Source: CAZKCK01 sp964552325
GTDB lineage: Bacteria > Bacteroidota > Bacteroidia > Bacteroidales > TTA-H9
Reading direction: 5' to 3'
Assembly (NCBI GenBank): GCA_964552325.1
Contig: CAZKHA010000087.1
Span: 1 to 14,220 of the forward strand
DNA: 14,220 nucleotides
Shown here: positions 1 to 8,197 of the stretch, piece by piece
Layout of the letters: every line of letters starts with the position of its first letter
Numbering within the stretch: position 1 is the stretch's first letter
Program-made: the position numbers and the translations under genes
The notes under the pieces: model-generated
Told to the model about the DNA's origin: nothing
The model's database searches: none
What the model saw: only the letters and a program-made list of their open reading frames with translations

Positions 1-208
1 TGCAATAAACCAACAGCCCGTCAGCAGGGTTTACAATAGCACCAAGTTCTGCATGGGTCAAGCGGGGAGGCAGTATCCCTTTGTTGCTGAATTTTACATC
101 CAGCCCTGCTGAAGGATCTGGGGCGCTTCCATCCGAGTTGACTGCTACCTGTGAAAACGATAAACTGCTGATCAGGAGTATAATACCAAGAATGATAGAT
201 TTTCTCAT
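1..208 (-). CDS. Secreted protein, N-terminal fragment (runs off the window)
   Basis: The minus strand reads open from an ATG at 208 to the window edge, giving 69 residues of an incomplete protein. It begins MRKSIILGIILLISSLSFSQ, a clear signal peptide with a basic start, a hydrophobic core and likely cleavage before or after the Gln at residue 20. The mature part runs VAVNSDGSAPDPSAGLDVKF, then KGILPPRLT and NPADGLLVYC. From memory, this 'Dxx...LDVKS...KGxLPPRxT...GLLVY' start is common in Bacteroidota surface or secreted proteins whose C-terminal parts vary widely, so the function cannot be given. A TACATTTG match to the Bacteroidota -7 element lies upstream on the minus strand (243-250), but no well-spaced -33 box accompanies it. 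The reading is solid for signal peptide and frame; the rest of the protein is not visible. Confidence 0.75.
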   Translation of the reverse strand, partial: MRKSIILGIILLISSLSFSQVAVNSDGSAPDPSAGLDVKFSNKGILPPRLTHAELGAIVNPADGLLVYC

Positions 209-752
209 ATTCTTAATGTGTTATGATTTTTAAGCCGTTTTGCAAATGTACTGGCAGAACTTAGGAATTGATATAGCCCAATTAGGTCATTTTTGCCTAC
301 AAGTTATGTTAAACATATCGCTTCGATTCTTTTTGTTAGCCTAGTTTTAAGATTAGGAGTAATTTATTGGTTAAGACAAGTTTGCTTAAAGGCTTACATA
401 GGTGTGTAAACTATTTTAAAATATATGGTTGCGCTAAAAAAAATTATTTTCTTGTGTTTAAAGCCTTGATTACGCTTTTGTTCACTGTTGCATTTACAAA
501 AATAACTCGCACTAAATGCCAGTTTTTAGTATTGTTTTAATTAATGTAGTAGCGTTTAAACTTAAAACCTATGACAGTAAGAATGATAATACGAACTCCT
601 AATGATAAGGCTTCCGGTTTACAGTAGAGTGTGTCGGTTTTAGACTAAATTGACAGTTGTTTTTAAGAACAACCTCCAAAATTGGGTTACTTCATGCAAA
701 AACAGGCAAAGTTTGCTGAATTTTAATAGTTTTGTAAGATATTCGTTTTAAC
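209..752. other. AT-rich intergenic region with no gene seen
   Basis: This 544-bp spacer separates the divergent secreted-protein fragment and hydE. I see no tRNA, no credible open frame and no tandem repeat. It holds a small hairpin (GTTGTT/AACAAC, 656-661 and 668-673, six pairs, loop of six) without a U-run. A TAGTTTTG match to the -7 consensus lies at 727-734, 18 bp before the hydE start, but there is no TTG box at the expected 17-23 bp distance, so I do not call it a promoter. Both flanking genes presumably have their promoters here. Confidence 0.5.
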
Positions 753-1868
753 ATGGAAAAGACTGTTAGCCAGCTACTCGAACAAAAAGACTTTACTGCC
801 AACGATTTGGTTCGGCTGTTGGATGCCGATGAAAATGAGCGAAAACTCATTTTTGAAAAGGCTTCGGCGGTAAAAAATGCATTGGTAGGCAATAAGGTGT
901 ATTTTAGGGGCTTGATTGAATACTCGAACCGTTGTGCCAAAAACTGTTATTATTGTGGAGTACGTAACGGGAACCCAGAATTTGTTCGCTACCAATTAGA
1001 AGACGATGAAGTAATTGAAGCAGCGCGATTTGCTTTTGAGAACCGTTTTGCTAGCATCGTAATCCAAGCCGGCGAACGTACAAACAAGACTTATGTTTCT
1101 AAAATAGAGGAGCTTCTGCTTCGTATTAAAGACTTATCGGGTGGCAAGCTTGGTATAACCCTTTCGTTGGGCGAGCAAACCGAAGACACGTATAACCGTT
1201 GGTTTAATGCAGGTGCTCACCGCTATTTGCTACGCATCGAAACCTCAAACAAGGAGTTGTATTACAAAATTCATCCGCAAAATATCCGTCATAGTTATGA
1301 GGCTAGGCTTGATGCGCTACGGTCGCTTAAAAAAATTGGATACCAAGTTGGAACGGGTGTTATGATTGGGCTTCCGTTTCAAACTACCCGACATTTAGCC
1401 GAAGATTTATTGTTTTTTAAGGAGTTTGATATTGACATGGCTGGCATGGGCCCGTATATTGAACATGAAAACACGCCCTTGTATGCCTATCGCGACCTGT
1501 TGATTCCAAAAAAAGACAGGTTCTATTTATCGCTAAAAATGGTCGCACTGCTGCGTATCCTAATGGGAGATATCAATATAGCTGCCACAACGGCCATGCA
1601 AACACTAGATCCTCAAGGTCGCGAAAAAGCCATGAAAGTGGGTGCCAATGTAATTATGCCGAATCTTACACCCTTAAAATACCGCGAAAACTATCTGCTA
1701 TACCAAGACAAACCTTGTATTGATGAAGAGGCCGATGAATGTCAAAAATGCTTGGAGGCACGCATCCATATTGCTGGCGCCGATATAGGTTGGGATGAAT
1801 GGGGCGATTCCGCTCATTTCGCTAAACGCCTCGAGAAAACATTGAAAGAACGTGGCTTGTCTGTTTAG
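753..1868 (+). CDS. hydE: [FeFe]-hydrogenase maturase HydE, radical SAM enzyme
   Basis: HydE is a radical S-adenosylmethionine enzyme that works with HydF and HydG to build the 2Fe subcluster of the [FeFe]-hydrogenase H-cluster in the cytoplasm. The 371-residue product carries the cluster motif CxxxCxxC at C61, C65 and C68 inside 'EYSNRCAKNCYYCGVR'. Family blocks follow in order: LSLGE, GAHRYLLRIETS, GVMIGLPFQT, DIDMAGMGPYI, TTAMQTLDPQGRE and GANVIMPNLTP. A second set of cysteines (C322, C330, C333; spacing C-x7-C-x2-C) matches the auxiliary-cluster site of Thermotoga maritima HydE as I remember it. Length is close to the usual ~350. BioB and PylB are relatives, but the RYLLRIETS and MAGMGP blocks favour HydE. 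No hydF, hydG or hydrogenase subunit lies in this window, so it stands alone here. It is separated from the next gene by 63 bp with no obvious terminator. Confidence 0.93.
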   Translation: MEKTVSQLLEQKDFTANDLVRLLDADENERKLIFEKASAVKNALVGNKVYFRGLIEYSNRCAKNCYYCGVRNGNPEFVRYQLEDDEVIEAARFAFENRFASIVIQAGERTNKTYVSKIEELLLRIKDLSGGKLGITLSLGEQTEDTYNRWFNAGAHRYLLRIETSNKELYYKIHPQNIRHSYEARLDALRSLKKIGYQVGTGVMIGLPFQTTRHLAEDLLFFKEFDIDMAGMGPYIEHENTPLYAYRDLLIPKKDRFYLSLKMVALLRILMGDINIAATTAMQTLDPQGREKAMKVGANVIMPNLTPLKYRENYLLYQDKPCIDEEADECQKCLEARIHIAGADIGWDEWGDSAHFAKRLEKTLKERGLSV

Positions 1869-1931
1869 CTTTTTTTTATTAAAGGTTGGCATTTGAGATT
1901 GTGAGTTGTTTTTTTTGGATACCTTTGGTTC

Positions 1932-3467
1932 ATGTTCCCGAACAATACAATATTAGGACGTTTTGCTAACCATGTTCTCAAAAGCCTTGCATGGGCTATG
2001 GTGTTAATTTGTAGTTCAACGTTTGGCCAGGGGTTTTCTGTAAAAAACGTTGAAAGCCAATTACAGGGATTGTATTTTACCAGTCTCATTACCGAAGATT
2101 CGAGCAACGTTTATTTTGTGTTGGCTAACAAAGATGGTTACTGGAGTTTTGGCGGCAAACATGAAGAAGCGGGTATTTTTGTCTGTCCTCCTAATCTTCA
2201 GCCTACTGTACAGGCATTCATACACATAACAGCAGCAGAGAAACTGGATTATGTTAAACCTGTGGCAATAGCCCAGAAACACGACAGCCTGGTGTTGTTT
2301 GCAACACAAAAACGTAAAACCTCGCAAACGGCAGCAGCCTATATGCTCGTTGTGTCTAAAAAAAACGGAGGTTTTCGCAAAATCACTTTGTCAACCATTG
2401 CTTTTACCGCTAAAGACCCGGATAAGGAAGCTGATTTTGTATTCTCGGCGCATCAAGTGGGCGGACGTACCTATTACCTATTTGTGCGTAACCATCAAGC
2501 AGATTGGGGCTTGGGCCGTTTTGTGGATGTAAAACTTTTTGACCAGGAATTAGGTTTGATGTATGCTGATACGCATGTGTTCCCATATAATTCAATGGAT
2601 TGTGAGGTTTTGACAGCAACCATGAATGGTTTGGGCGAACTTGTGTTTTTGCTACGCCTCGAAAGCGAATTAGGGAACTTCTCTTACCGCGCTTTTGTGC
2701 TAAATCCAGCAACTTCGGCCTCTTTTACGTTCCCGCTCGATTCAAAAACATGGGATTATACCGCTATGTTTATTGCTTCAAGCCGTGCTGGTAGTTTGTT
2801 GGTATATGGAACAGGAAAGGCTAAGCACCAGAAAGCTGAACAGCGAATGGTTTTTGGAACGTTGCTGTCAGTTGATACCCGGTCCATCATCCAAAACAAG
2901 GTCTGGGAATTGGGCAGCATCAAATTAGATAAAAGCAATGAATTGAGCATTCGTGATTTATATCCTGAGTCAGCTAGTTTTATCTCCGATTCGGTGTATT
3001 GGATAAGCTGTCAGTTGAAAAAGAAACGAACTTCAACGATAACCGATGGAGAAGGGAAGATGTACCTTCAGCTTCAATTTAGGTATGAAGACGCAATTTG
3101 CTTTTCGAATTCCCATCAACTTCAATCAAAAACACCTTTCTGCCTGCCTTTGCATCAGGAGTCGAGGGTTGATGACGTGGGTTTAGGCGTTGCAACAATG
3201 GCAAGCATTGATTCCGTTAGCTTGGTGTTTAATAGCCACACCAAAAATTTTGGATTGCCCCTTGGTGTACACCAGAAAGTATTCAATGGCAAAGGATGTC
3301 CAGTGCTTGTGAACCATAAGCTGCAATTGGGCTCTATGCAAACGATTTGGCCTGATAAACAAGATTTAAAATTGTATGAAGACCTTGATCCTAAAAGTTT
3401 TTACCTCTCATCGCAAAAGAGGTGGTATTTTGCCAAGGGGACACATATTGGTTTTATTAAACCATAA
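1932..3467 (+). CDS. Exported protein of unknown function, 511 aa
   Basis: I do not recognise this protein. The start at 1932 gives a plausible signal peptide: basic residues R10 and K18, then a hydrophobic stretch SLAWAMVLICSSTFG (18-32), with likely cleavage around Q33. A later in-frame ATG at residue 23 would leave too short a leader. The mature part of about 478 residues is rich in beta-prone segments with recurring aromatic and hydrophobic patches, and shows no further membrane segment, no T9SS sorting domain, no lipobox and no catalytic motif I can name. It could be a beta-propeller-like or other all-beta periplasmic or surface protein, but that is a guess from composition. A TACCTTTG match to the -7 element with a TTG 18 bp upstream (1899-1901, 1920-1927) sits almost on the start codon, so it would imply a leaderless message or a chance match. 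Confidence 0.7.
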   Translation: MFPNNTILGRFANHVLKSLAWAMVLICSSTFGQGFSVKNVESQLQGLYFTSLITEDSSNVYFVLANKDGYWSFGGKHEEAGIFVCPPNLQPTVQAFIHITAAEKLDYVKPVAIAQKHDSLVLFATQKRKTSQTAAAYMLVVSKKNGGFRKITLSTIAFTAKDPDKEADFVFSAHQVGGRTYYLFVRNHQADWGLGRFVDVKLFDQELGLMYADTHVFPYNSMDCEVLTATMNGLGELVFLLRLESELGNFSYRAFVLNPATSASFTFPLDSKTWDYTAMFIASSRAGSLLVYGTGKAKHQKAEQRMVFGTLLSVDTRSIIQNKVWELGSIKLDKSNELSIRDLYPESASFISDSVYWISCQLKKKRTSTITDGEGKMYLQLQFRYEDAICFSNSHQLQSKTPFCLPLHQESRVDDVGLGVATMASIDSVSLVFNSHTKNFGLPLGVHQKVFNGKGCPVLVNHKLQLGSMQTIWPDKQDLKLYEDLDPKSFYLSSQKRWYFAKGTHIGFIKP

Positions 3468-3711
3468 TTCTAAGAAGTTCAACTTTGATAAGTAGGAAAA
3501 GGCAATAAGCAAAACGGAGTTCACATGGGTTTTACTTTACGCCCTAGGGCAAATGATCCCTGGTTTTTGATTCGTTCTGTTGTTATTAAAGCCCTGATGG
3601 GCTATGAAGTAGCTGTTTCAACACATTTGCATCCCGTAATCGGTAACTTCCGCTATGCGCCAGGATCTTCACCCTCCGGCTGGCTCAGTGCAGGCCATTT
3701 TCCCATTTGCA
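3468..3711. other. Repeat-like non-coding stretch left of the assembly gap
   Basis: After the unknown exported protein, the sequence becomes GC-richer (notably 3661-3710) and holds compact palindromes: GCCCTAGGGC at 3541-3550 and a hairpin AGCCC-TGAT-GGGCT at 3590-3603. On the minus strand that hairpin is followed by TTTAATAA, so it could serve as a weak terminator for the minus-strand gene beyond the gap. An open frame from 3525 runs through the Ns but has no family features and only exists because Ns lack stops. The texture resembles a dispersed intergenic repeat, which would explain why the assembly broke here. This is inference. Confidence 0.4.
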
Positions 3712-3811
3712 NNNNNNNNNNNNNNNNNNNNNNNNNNNNNNNNNNNNNNNNNNNNNNNNNNNNNNNNNNNNNNNNNNNNNNNNNNNNNNNNNNNNNNNNN
3801 NNNNNNNNNNN
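3712..3811. other. Assembly gap (100 Ns)
   Basis: Exactly 100 Ns, a common placeholder length for a scaffold join of unknown true size. The left flank ends CCCATTTGCA and the right flank starts CACATTTGCACATTT, so both sides carry the same CATTTGCA word. This suggests that a short tandem repeat caused the break. The real distance between the flanking genes is therefore unknown. Confidence 0.99.
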
Positions 3812-3833
3812 CACATTTGCACATTTCCACCAT

Positions 3834-4472
3834 TTACCGCTGAACAACCAATTGAACATGCTGTATTTCAGAGCCTATTTCAATTTTAATCGTATAAATG
3901 CCGCTACCAAGGCTCGATACATCTACCGTGTTATCGGTTTTGGTAAGCCGAACAAAAAGCACCTGCGTCCCTGTATGATTAAACACGTAAACATTGGCAT
4001 TTGTGACCCCAACCACCGTAAAATAATCTTGGGCGGGATTTGGGAAAACCATCACCTTTGATTGATTATTCGCCATAACCGAATCTGCCTCGTTTTTTTG
4101 GCCAGCACGCCCAAATTGCCGGTTTTCAACACTTATAGTGCCAATAACACAGTATTTGTGGAATTTGCCTGTGTTGTTGTCGCGCGAAACCCGGTAGTAA
4201 TACGAAACATCGGCGGGCACAAGGAAGAAGTCGCTTCCATTTAAGCCCATAACGGTTGATGGCCGATCGAGATAACCCGTTCCGTCAGAGCTTTTTAATA
4301 CGTAAGTGTTTGGTTGGTTTTCAAGCTGTTCAACACGGTTTTCATCACCAGGCAGGCAATAATGGATGGCAATGTAACGCGCGTTGTTGGCCGCTTCTTG
4401 GCCTCGGCTAGCAAGGCTGCTCAGCAGCGACACAACAAAAATCAAGGCGTAAAAAGCCAGTGGGTTTTTCAT
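3834..4472 (-). CDS. Small secreted protein with T9SS C-terminal sorting domain
   Basis: The 212-residue product has a signal peptide (MKNPLAFYALIFVVSLLSSL, cleavage likely near residues 22-25), a short middle region of about 110 residues with only two cysteines (C39, C108) that could pair, and a C-terminal domain from about residue 140. That domain carries the type A sorting signature: VFPNPAQDYFTV (142-153), then VDVSSLGSGIYTIKIE (183-198), and a basic C-terminal residue. Such domains direct export through the type IX secretion system and attachment to the cell surface or release; they are known only in the Bacteroidota and relatives. The middle region matches no family I know. The gene stands alone, convergent with the unknown exported gene across the assembly gap and divergent from the enoyl-CoA hydratase gene. 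The stop codon lies 23 bp from the gap. Confidence 0.85.
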   Translation of the reverse strand: MKNPLAFYALIFVVSLLSSLASRGQEAANNARYIAIHYCLPGDENRVEQLENQPNTYVLKSSDGTGYLDRPSTVMGLNGSDFFLVPADVSYYYRVSRDNNTGKFHKYCVIGTISVENRQFGRAGQKNEADSVMANNQSKVMVFPNPAQDYFTVVGVTNANVYVFNHTGTQVLFVRLTKTDNTVDVSSLGSGIYTIKIEIGSEIQHVQLVVQR

Positions 4473-4748
4473 AATGTCAAAACATTCAATGTGTTATGCA
4501 GAATATAAATGTCCTCAAATTATGGATAAAGATATGCAAAATTACGTGAATCATTGGAATTTACGCGCGTTTATAATCGAATAAAACACCAATTTTTGGC
4601 CTAAGTTGTATTAGGGGCTATGCTTTTTGTTTGCAGTGGTGTTTTTTTGTAGTTTTTTTGTGCTTGATTGAACGTTTTTATTATGTAGTGGTTTATATAT
4701 GTAGAATCTTGTCCAATCTTATTTTTTTTCACTTCAACCAATCATTCA

Positions 4749-5522
4749 ATGACTTATTCTATTTTAAAATTTGAAAGCCTAGGACAAACAGGCATTATAC
4801 ACATCAATCGCCCCGAAGCCCTGAATGCGCTTAACACGCTATTTTTTACCGAGATGAATCACCTACTGGATGAAATAGCTTTGAACGAAGCTGTAAAAGC
4901 ATTAATTATAACCGGTGAAGGTAAAGCGTTTGCTGCTGGTGCCGACATTGCCGAAATGGTGCATATGGATAACACTGCGGGAACTGCTTTTTCGGGGATA
5001 GGACAAGATGTTTTTAGCAAAATAGAAAACATGAAAATACCTGTTATAGCGGCTGTTAATGGCTTTGCCTTAGGAGGAGGGATGGAATTGTCCCTGGCTT
5101 GTGATATCCGCATTGCTTCAATCAAAGCCAAATTTGGTCAGCCCGAAGTTAATTTGGGCTTGATACCAGGTTATGGAGCCACACAGCGTTTGCCGCGCTT
5201 GATTGGTATGGCCAATGCACTGTATTTGCTCATTACTGCCGAAATTATCGACGCCAACGAGGCACTGCGTTTAGGCATTGTGCAGCGTGTAACAGAACCC
5301 GAAGATTTACTGCCAAGCGCAGTTAACCTGGCAAATCTAATTTCATCGAAAGGTGCATTATCGGTGGCCAAAATAAAAGAGGTGACACATCGCGGCTTTT
5401 CGATGACGCAACAGGATGGCTTAATGCTCGAGCGCCGTGAATTTGGAGCACTCTTTGGAAAGGGTTCAGAATCAGAAGAAGGCATGAAGGCTTTTCTTGA
5501 AAAACGTAAACCAAATTGGTAA
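4749..5522 (+). CDS. Enoyl-CoA hydratase (crotonase family)
   Basis: This enzyme adds water to trans-2-enoyl-CoA to give 3-hydroxyacyl-CoA, or the reverse. The 257-residue length is standard. The oxyanion-hole segment FAAGADI (61-67) and GFALGGGMELSLACDIRIA (105-123) are intact, and both catalytic acids of the hydratase are present: E113 in GGGME and E133 in GQPEVNLGLIPGYGATQRL. The two glutamates favour a true hydratase over isomerase or dehalogenase relatives. It is the first gene of a plus-strand run; the 3-hydroxyacyl-CoA dehydrogenase follows 26 bp downstream, so the two are probably co-transcribed. The 276-bp spacer upstream is T-rich and probably holds the promoter, but I found no exact TAnnTTTG match with proper spacing. 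Chain-length preference cannot be read from sequence; the dehydrogenase gene downstream suggests short chains such as crotonyl-CoA. Confidence 0.92.
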   Translation: MTYSILKFESLGQTGIIHINRPEALNALNTLFFTEMNHLLDEIALNEAVKALIITGEGKAFAAGADIAEMVHMDNTAGTAFSGIGQDVFSKIENMKIPVIAAVNGFALGGGMELSLACDIRIASIKAKFGQPEVNLGLIPGYGATQRLPRLIGMANALYLLITAEIIDANEALRLGIVQRVTEPEDLLPSAVNLANLISSKGALSVAKIKEVTHRGFSMTQQDGLMLERREFGALFGKGSESEEGMKAFLEKRKPNW

Positions 5523-5548
5523 AAACTTGAATTTAAATAGTATATAAA

Positions 5549-6889
5549 ATGAATTACTCAGATCGATTGCAAAATGTGGCTGTTTTGGGTGCTGCAGGAA
5601 AAATGGGGAGCGGTATCTTGCTCCTTACTGCGGTTGAGATGGCCGACCTTAGCCTTTTGGCCGAAAATCGTGAAAAAACGTATGTGTTGAATGCTATCGA
5701 CTTATCCGACAAGGGATTGGCCGGGCTTCGAGATTATTTGCGCGTTCAGGTGCAAAAACTTGCCGAAAAGAAAACCATTCAACTACGCAAAGTGTATGCA
5801 CACCGTGCCGACCTGATTGAAAATGGTGAAATTATTGAGCAATATGTGTACGATGTGCTAAGTATCGTACGTACTACCACTCGCATTGAAGCTGCTTACG
5901 ATGCCCTTATCGTATTTGAAGCTGCAAGCGAAAATCCGGAGCTTAAGGTGTCATTGTTTTCGCAGATTGACCAAAACAATCGGAATAAACCATGGTTTTT
6001 TACCAACACTTCTTCCATTCCAATTAGTTTTCTCGAAACCAAGGCCAATCTAATTGGTAGGGTAATAGGGTTTCATTTTTACAATCCACCCGCAATCCAA
6101 AAATTGGTTGAATTGATAACTACTTCAAGTACAATGGATGAGCTCAACACCTTTGCGGTTGAGTATGCGCAGCACTTGAAAAAAGTTGTGGTACGATCAC
6201 ACGATAAAGCTGGGTTTATTGGTAACGGGCATTTTATGCGCGATATTCTGCATGCAGTAAGCGAAACCGAGAAACTCTTAACCAACTTATCCTTTTCCGA
6301 AGCTGTTTATATAGTGAATAAGGTGAGCCAAGAGTATTTGGTTAGGCCCATGGGTATTTATCAATTGATTGATTACGTGGGTATTGATGTTTGCGCATTT
6401 ATCATGAAGGTTATGGATCCATATTATACAGATGAAACCATCCACAGCCCATTATTGCACAAACTGCTCGACTCGAATATAAAAGGTGGTCAGTATTCTG
6501 ACGGTACGCAAAAAGATGGTGTGCTCAAGTACCAAAAAGGCAGCATTGTAGGTATCTATGATTTTCTGACGAATGATTATGTGCCTATAAACCAGATAGC
6601 TGTAAGTACAGGCGAGTACTTTAGTCCTTCTGTCACCAATTGCCCAGCCTGGAAAAACGTTGTAAAGCTTAAAGATACAGAAGCATTGCTTGCTCCTTAT
6701 TTTGATAGTTTGACACAAAACCCCAGCAAAGCAGCCAAGTTGGCCATTGCCTATGGCCAAAAATCAAAAGAAATTGGCGAACGTTTGGTTTCAAGCAATG
6801 TAGCCTATTCGTTTCAAGATGTTAATACGGTTTTAATGACGGGTTTCTTTCATGCTTATGGCCCCGTAAACAACTATTTTAATCAATAA
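5549..6889 (+). CDS. 3-hydroxyacyl-CoA dehydrogenase, 446 aa stand-alone form
   Basis: The enzyme interconverts 3-hydroxyacyl-CoA and 3-ketoacyl-CoA with NAD(P). The N-terminal Rossmann part shows VAVLGAAGKMGSGI (10-23), then an acidic segment FEAASENPELK (123-133), NTSSIPISFLE (153-163) with the serine pair S155/S156, GFHFYNPP (174-181) with the catalytic H176, KLVELI with E188, and DKAGFIGN (219-226) with N226. These correspond in order to the catalytic Ser/His/Glu/Asn set of the family. The remainder (about 230-446) is the C-terminal dimer or substrate domain, longer than in the 280-residue stand-alone enzymes but without the fused hydratase of FadB/FadJ. The glycine motif is unusual: GxxGxxG instead of the family's GxGxxG. 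The gene sits between hydratase and thiolase with gaps of 26 and 15 bp, which strongly supports the role. It is not the usual short Hbd or the usual fusion. Confidence 0.85.
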   Translation: MNYSDRLQNVAVLGAAGKMGSGILLLTAVEMADLSLLAENREKTYVLNAIDLSDKGLAGLRDYLRVQVQKLAEKKTIQLRKVYAHRADLIENGEIIEQYVYDVLSIVRTTTRIEAAYDALIVFEAASENPELKVSLFSQIDQNNRNKPWFFTNTSSIPISFLETKANLIGRVIGFHFYNPPAIQKLVELITTSSTMDELNTFAVEYAQHLKKVVVRSHDKAGFIGNGHFMRDILHAVSETEKLLTNLSFSEAVYIVNKVSQEYLVRPMGIYQLIDYVGIDVCAFIMKVMDPYYTDETIHSPLLHKLLDSNIKGGQYSDGTQKDGVLKYQKGSIVGIYDFLTNDYVPINQIAVSTGEYFSPSVTNCPAWKNVVKLKDTEALLAPYFDSLTQNPSKAAKLAIAYGQKSKEIGERLVSSNVAYSFQDVNTVLMTGFFHAYGPVNNYFNQ

Positions 6890-6904
6890 ACAACCCCCGA
6901 AGCT

Positions 6905-8143
6905 ATGAGAAGAAAAGTATATATGATTGCAGGTTACAATACCGTTTCGATGGGAACTGGCCGCAAAGAATTTAACCCACGAGTGCAACGACCAGGTTTA
7001 GAGTATTATATTAAGGAAGCTGGACAAGAAACCCTCAAGCAAATTGGTGGAGGCAAAAACGTTGACGAGACGGTAATCGGCAATTTTATGGCCGCGAGGT
7101 TTAATAAACAGGCGCATTTGCAAGGATTTGCCCCAATTATTGATAAAGAATTAGAAGGCAAGCCTGCCCTGAGTGTTGAAGGTGCTTGTGGTTCAGGAGG
7201 TTTGGCCCTTATTTCGGGAATTCGCAGCGTACTAGCCGAGGTTTCGGATGTGGTGCTAGCTTTGGGTGTGGAGGTCCAAAATACGGTTAAAGCCATTTAT
7301 GGTGCTGATATTCTGGCAGGTGCTGGTTGGTTTCAACAACGTAAAGATGGTCATGCCTACTTTTTCCCGGGGCAGTTTAGCAACAGGGCTGGTGCTTATT
7401 TTGAAAAATATGGCCGTGAGTATTCACGCAGAGCCTTATCGAAATGGTATGCCAATGCCATCGAAAATGCACGTTTATGCCCCACAGCACAAGAATATGA
7501 AAATACCGTGGATGACCTCCAAAGCCAATGTTTGGCAATGGAGCCCAATGGAAAATTCTTTGTTGATCATTTGAATGTGCTCGATTGTTCTAAAGTATCG
7601 GATGGCGCTTCGGCCATTGCCATTGTTTCGGAAGAAGGCTTGAAAAAGGCAGGAATCTCGAAAAAAGATGCAGTTGAGGTAGTGGCTTGGGCACAAACTG
7701 TGCGCAATATCACCGAAAACCCCACCGACCTCACCGTTCTTTCTAACATACAAGGTGCTGTAAAAAAAGTGCTTAACCATGCTGGAATTACCATAAATCA
7801 AGTTGCCACCGTCGAAACCCATGATTGTTTTACCATTGCTGGTATCCTAGGGGTAGAAGCACTTGGGCTGGCAGAACCCGGAAAAGGAGCCCAATTTGTG
7901 CTCGATGGACACACATCACGCAATGGATGGATACCATTCAATACAACCGGAGGCTTAATTGGTTGGGGGCATCCTACAGGTGCCACAGGCGTACACCAAG
8001 CCGTTACCATTTGGGAGCAATTAACAGGCAAAGCGGGTGCAGCACAAATCGAAATTCATCCAGATAGGCCCTATGGGCTTACTATAAACATGGGTGGCGA
8101 TGATGTAACCGCGGTTGTTATTTTATACAAAAAGACTGATTAA
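6905..8143 (+). CDS. Thiolase of the SCP2/SCPx-like type
   Basis: Thiolases cleave 3-ketoacyl-CoA with CoA, or condense two acyl-CoAs. The 412-residue protein has the nucleophile C95 in GACGSGGLAL, the HDCF motif at 306-309 and GLIGWGHPTGATG at 350-362 with H356. The usual last motif of degradative and biosynthetic thiolases (CxG near the C-terminus) is replaced by NMGGDD (395-400). HDCF together with loss of that C-terminal cysteine marks the SCP2-type branch, in which the HDCF cysteine is thought to stand in for the missing one. It is thus not a classical PhaA or FadA enzyme, and its substrate may differ from acetoacetyl-CoA. It follows the dehydrogenase by 15 bp and is the last gene before a 382-bp spacer, so it likely ends the first transcription unit. 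Function as a thiolase is well supported; substrate is not. Confidence 0.88.
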   Translation: MRRKVYMIAGYNTVSMGTGRKEFNPRVQRPGLEYYIKEAGQETLKQIGGGKNVDETVIGNFMAARFNKQAHLQGFAPIIDKELEGKPALSVEGACGSGGLALISGIRSVLAEVSDVVLALGVEVQNTVKAIYGADILAGAGWFQQRKDGHAYFFPGQFSNRAGAYFEKYGREYSRRALSKWYANAIENARLCPTAQEYENTVDDLQSQCLAMEPNGKFFVDHLNVLDCSKVSDGASAIAIVSEEGLKKAGISKKDAVEVVAWAQTVRNITENPTDLTVLSNIQGAVKKVLNHAGITINQVATVETHDCFTIAGILGVEALGLAEPGKGAQFVLDGHTSRNGWIPFNTTGGLIGWGHPTGATGVHQAVTIWEQLTGKAGAAQIEIHPDRPYGLTINMGGDDVTAVVILYKKTD

Positions 8144-8197
8144 CATCATATTAACCATTATTAAGAATGTAATTTTTTACATATGTAAGAAAAAAAG

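Noticed and set aside
630..646. TGTGTCGGTTTTAGAC resembles TGTGTCGGGTTAGAC in the small RNA (8254-8268)
   Set aside because: Similarity is limited to about 15 bases with an indel, and the closing and apical stems, promoter and U-run are absent here, so a second RNA copy is not supported.
3525..4061. Open frame of 178 codons across the N gap
   Set aside because: It reads through 100 unknown bases, covers the complement of the T9SS gene and shows no protein family features.
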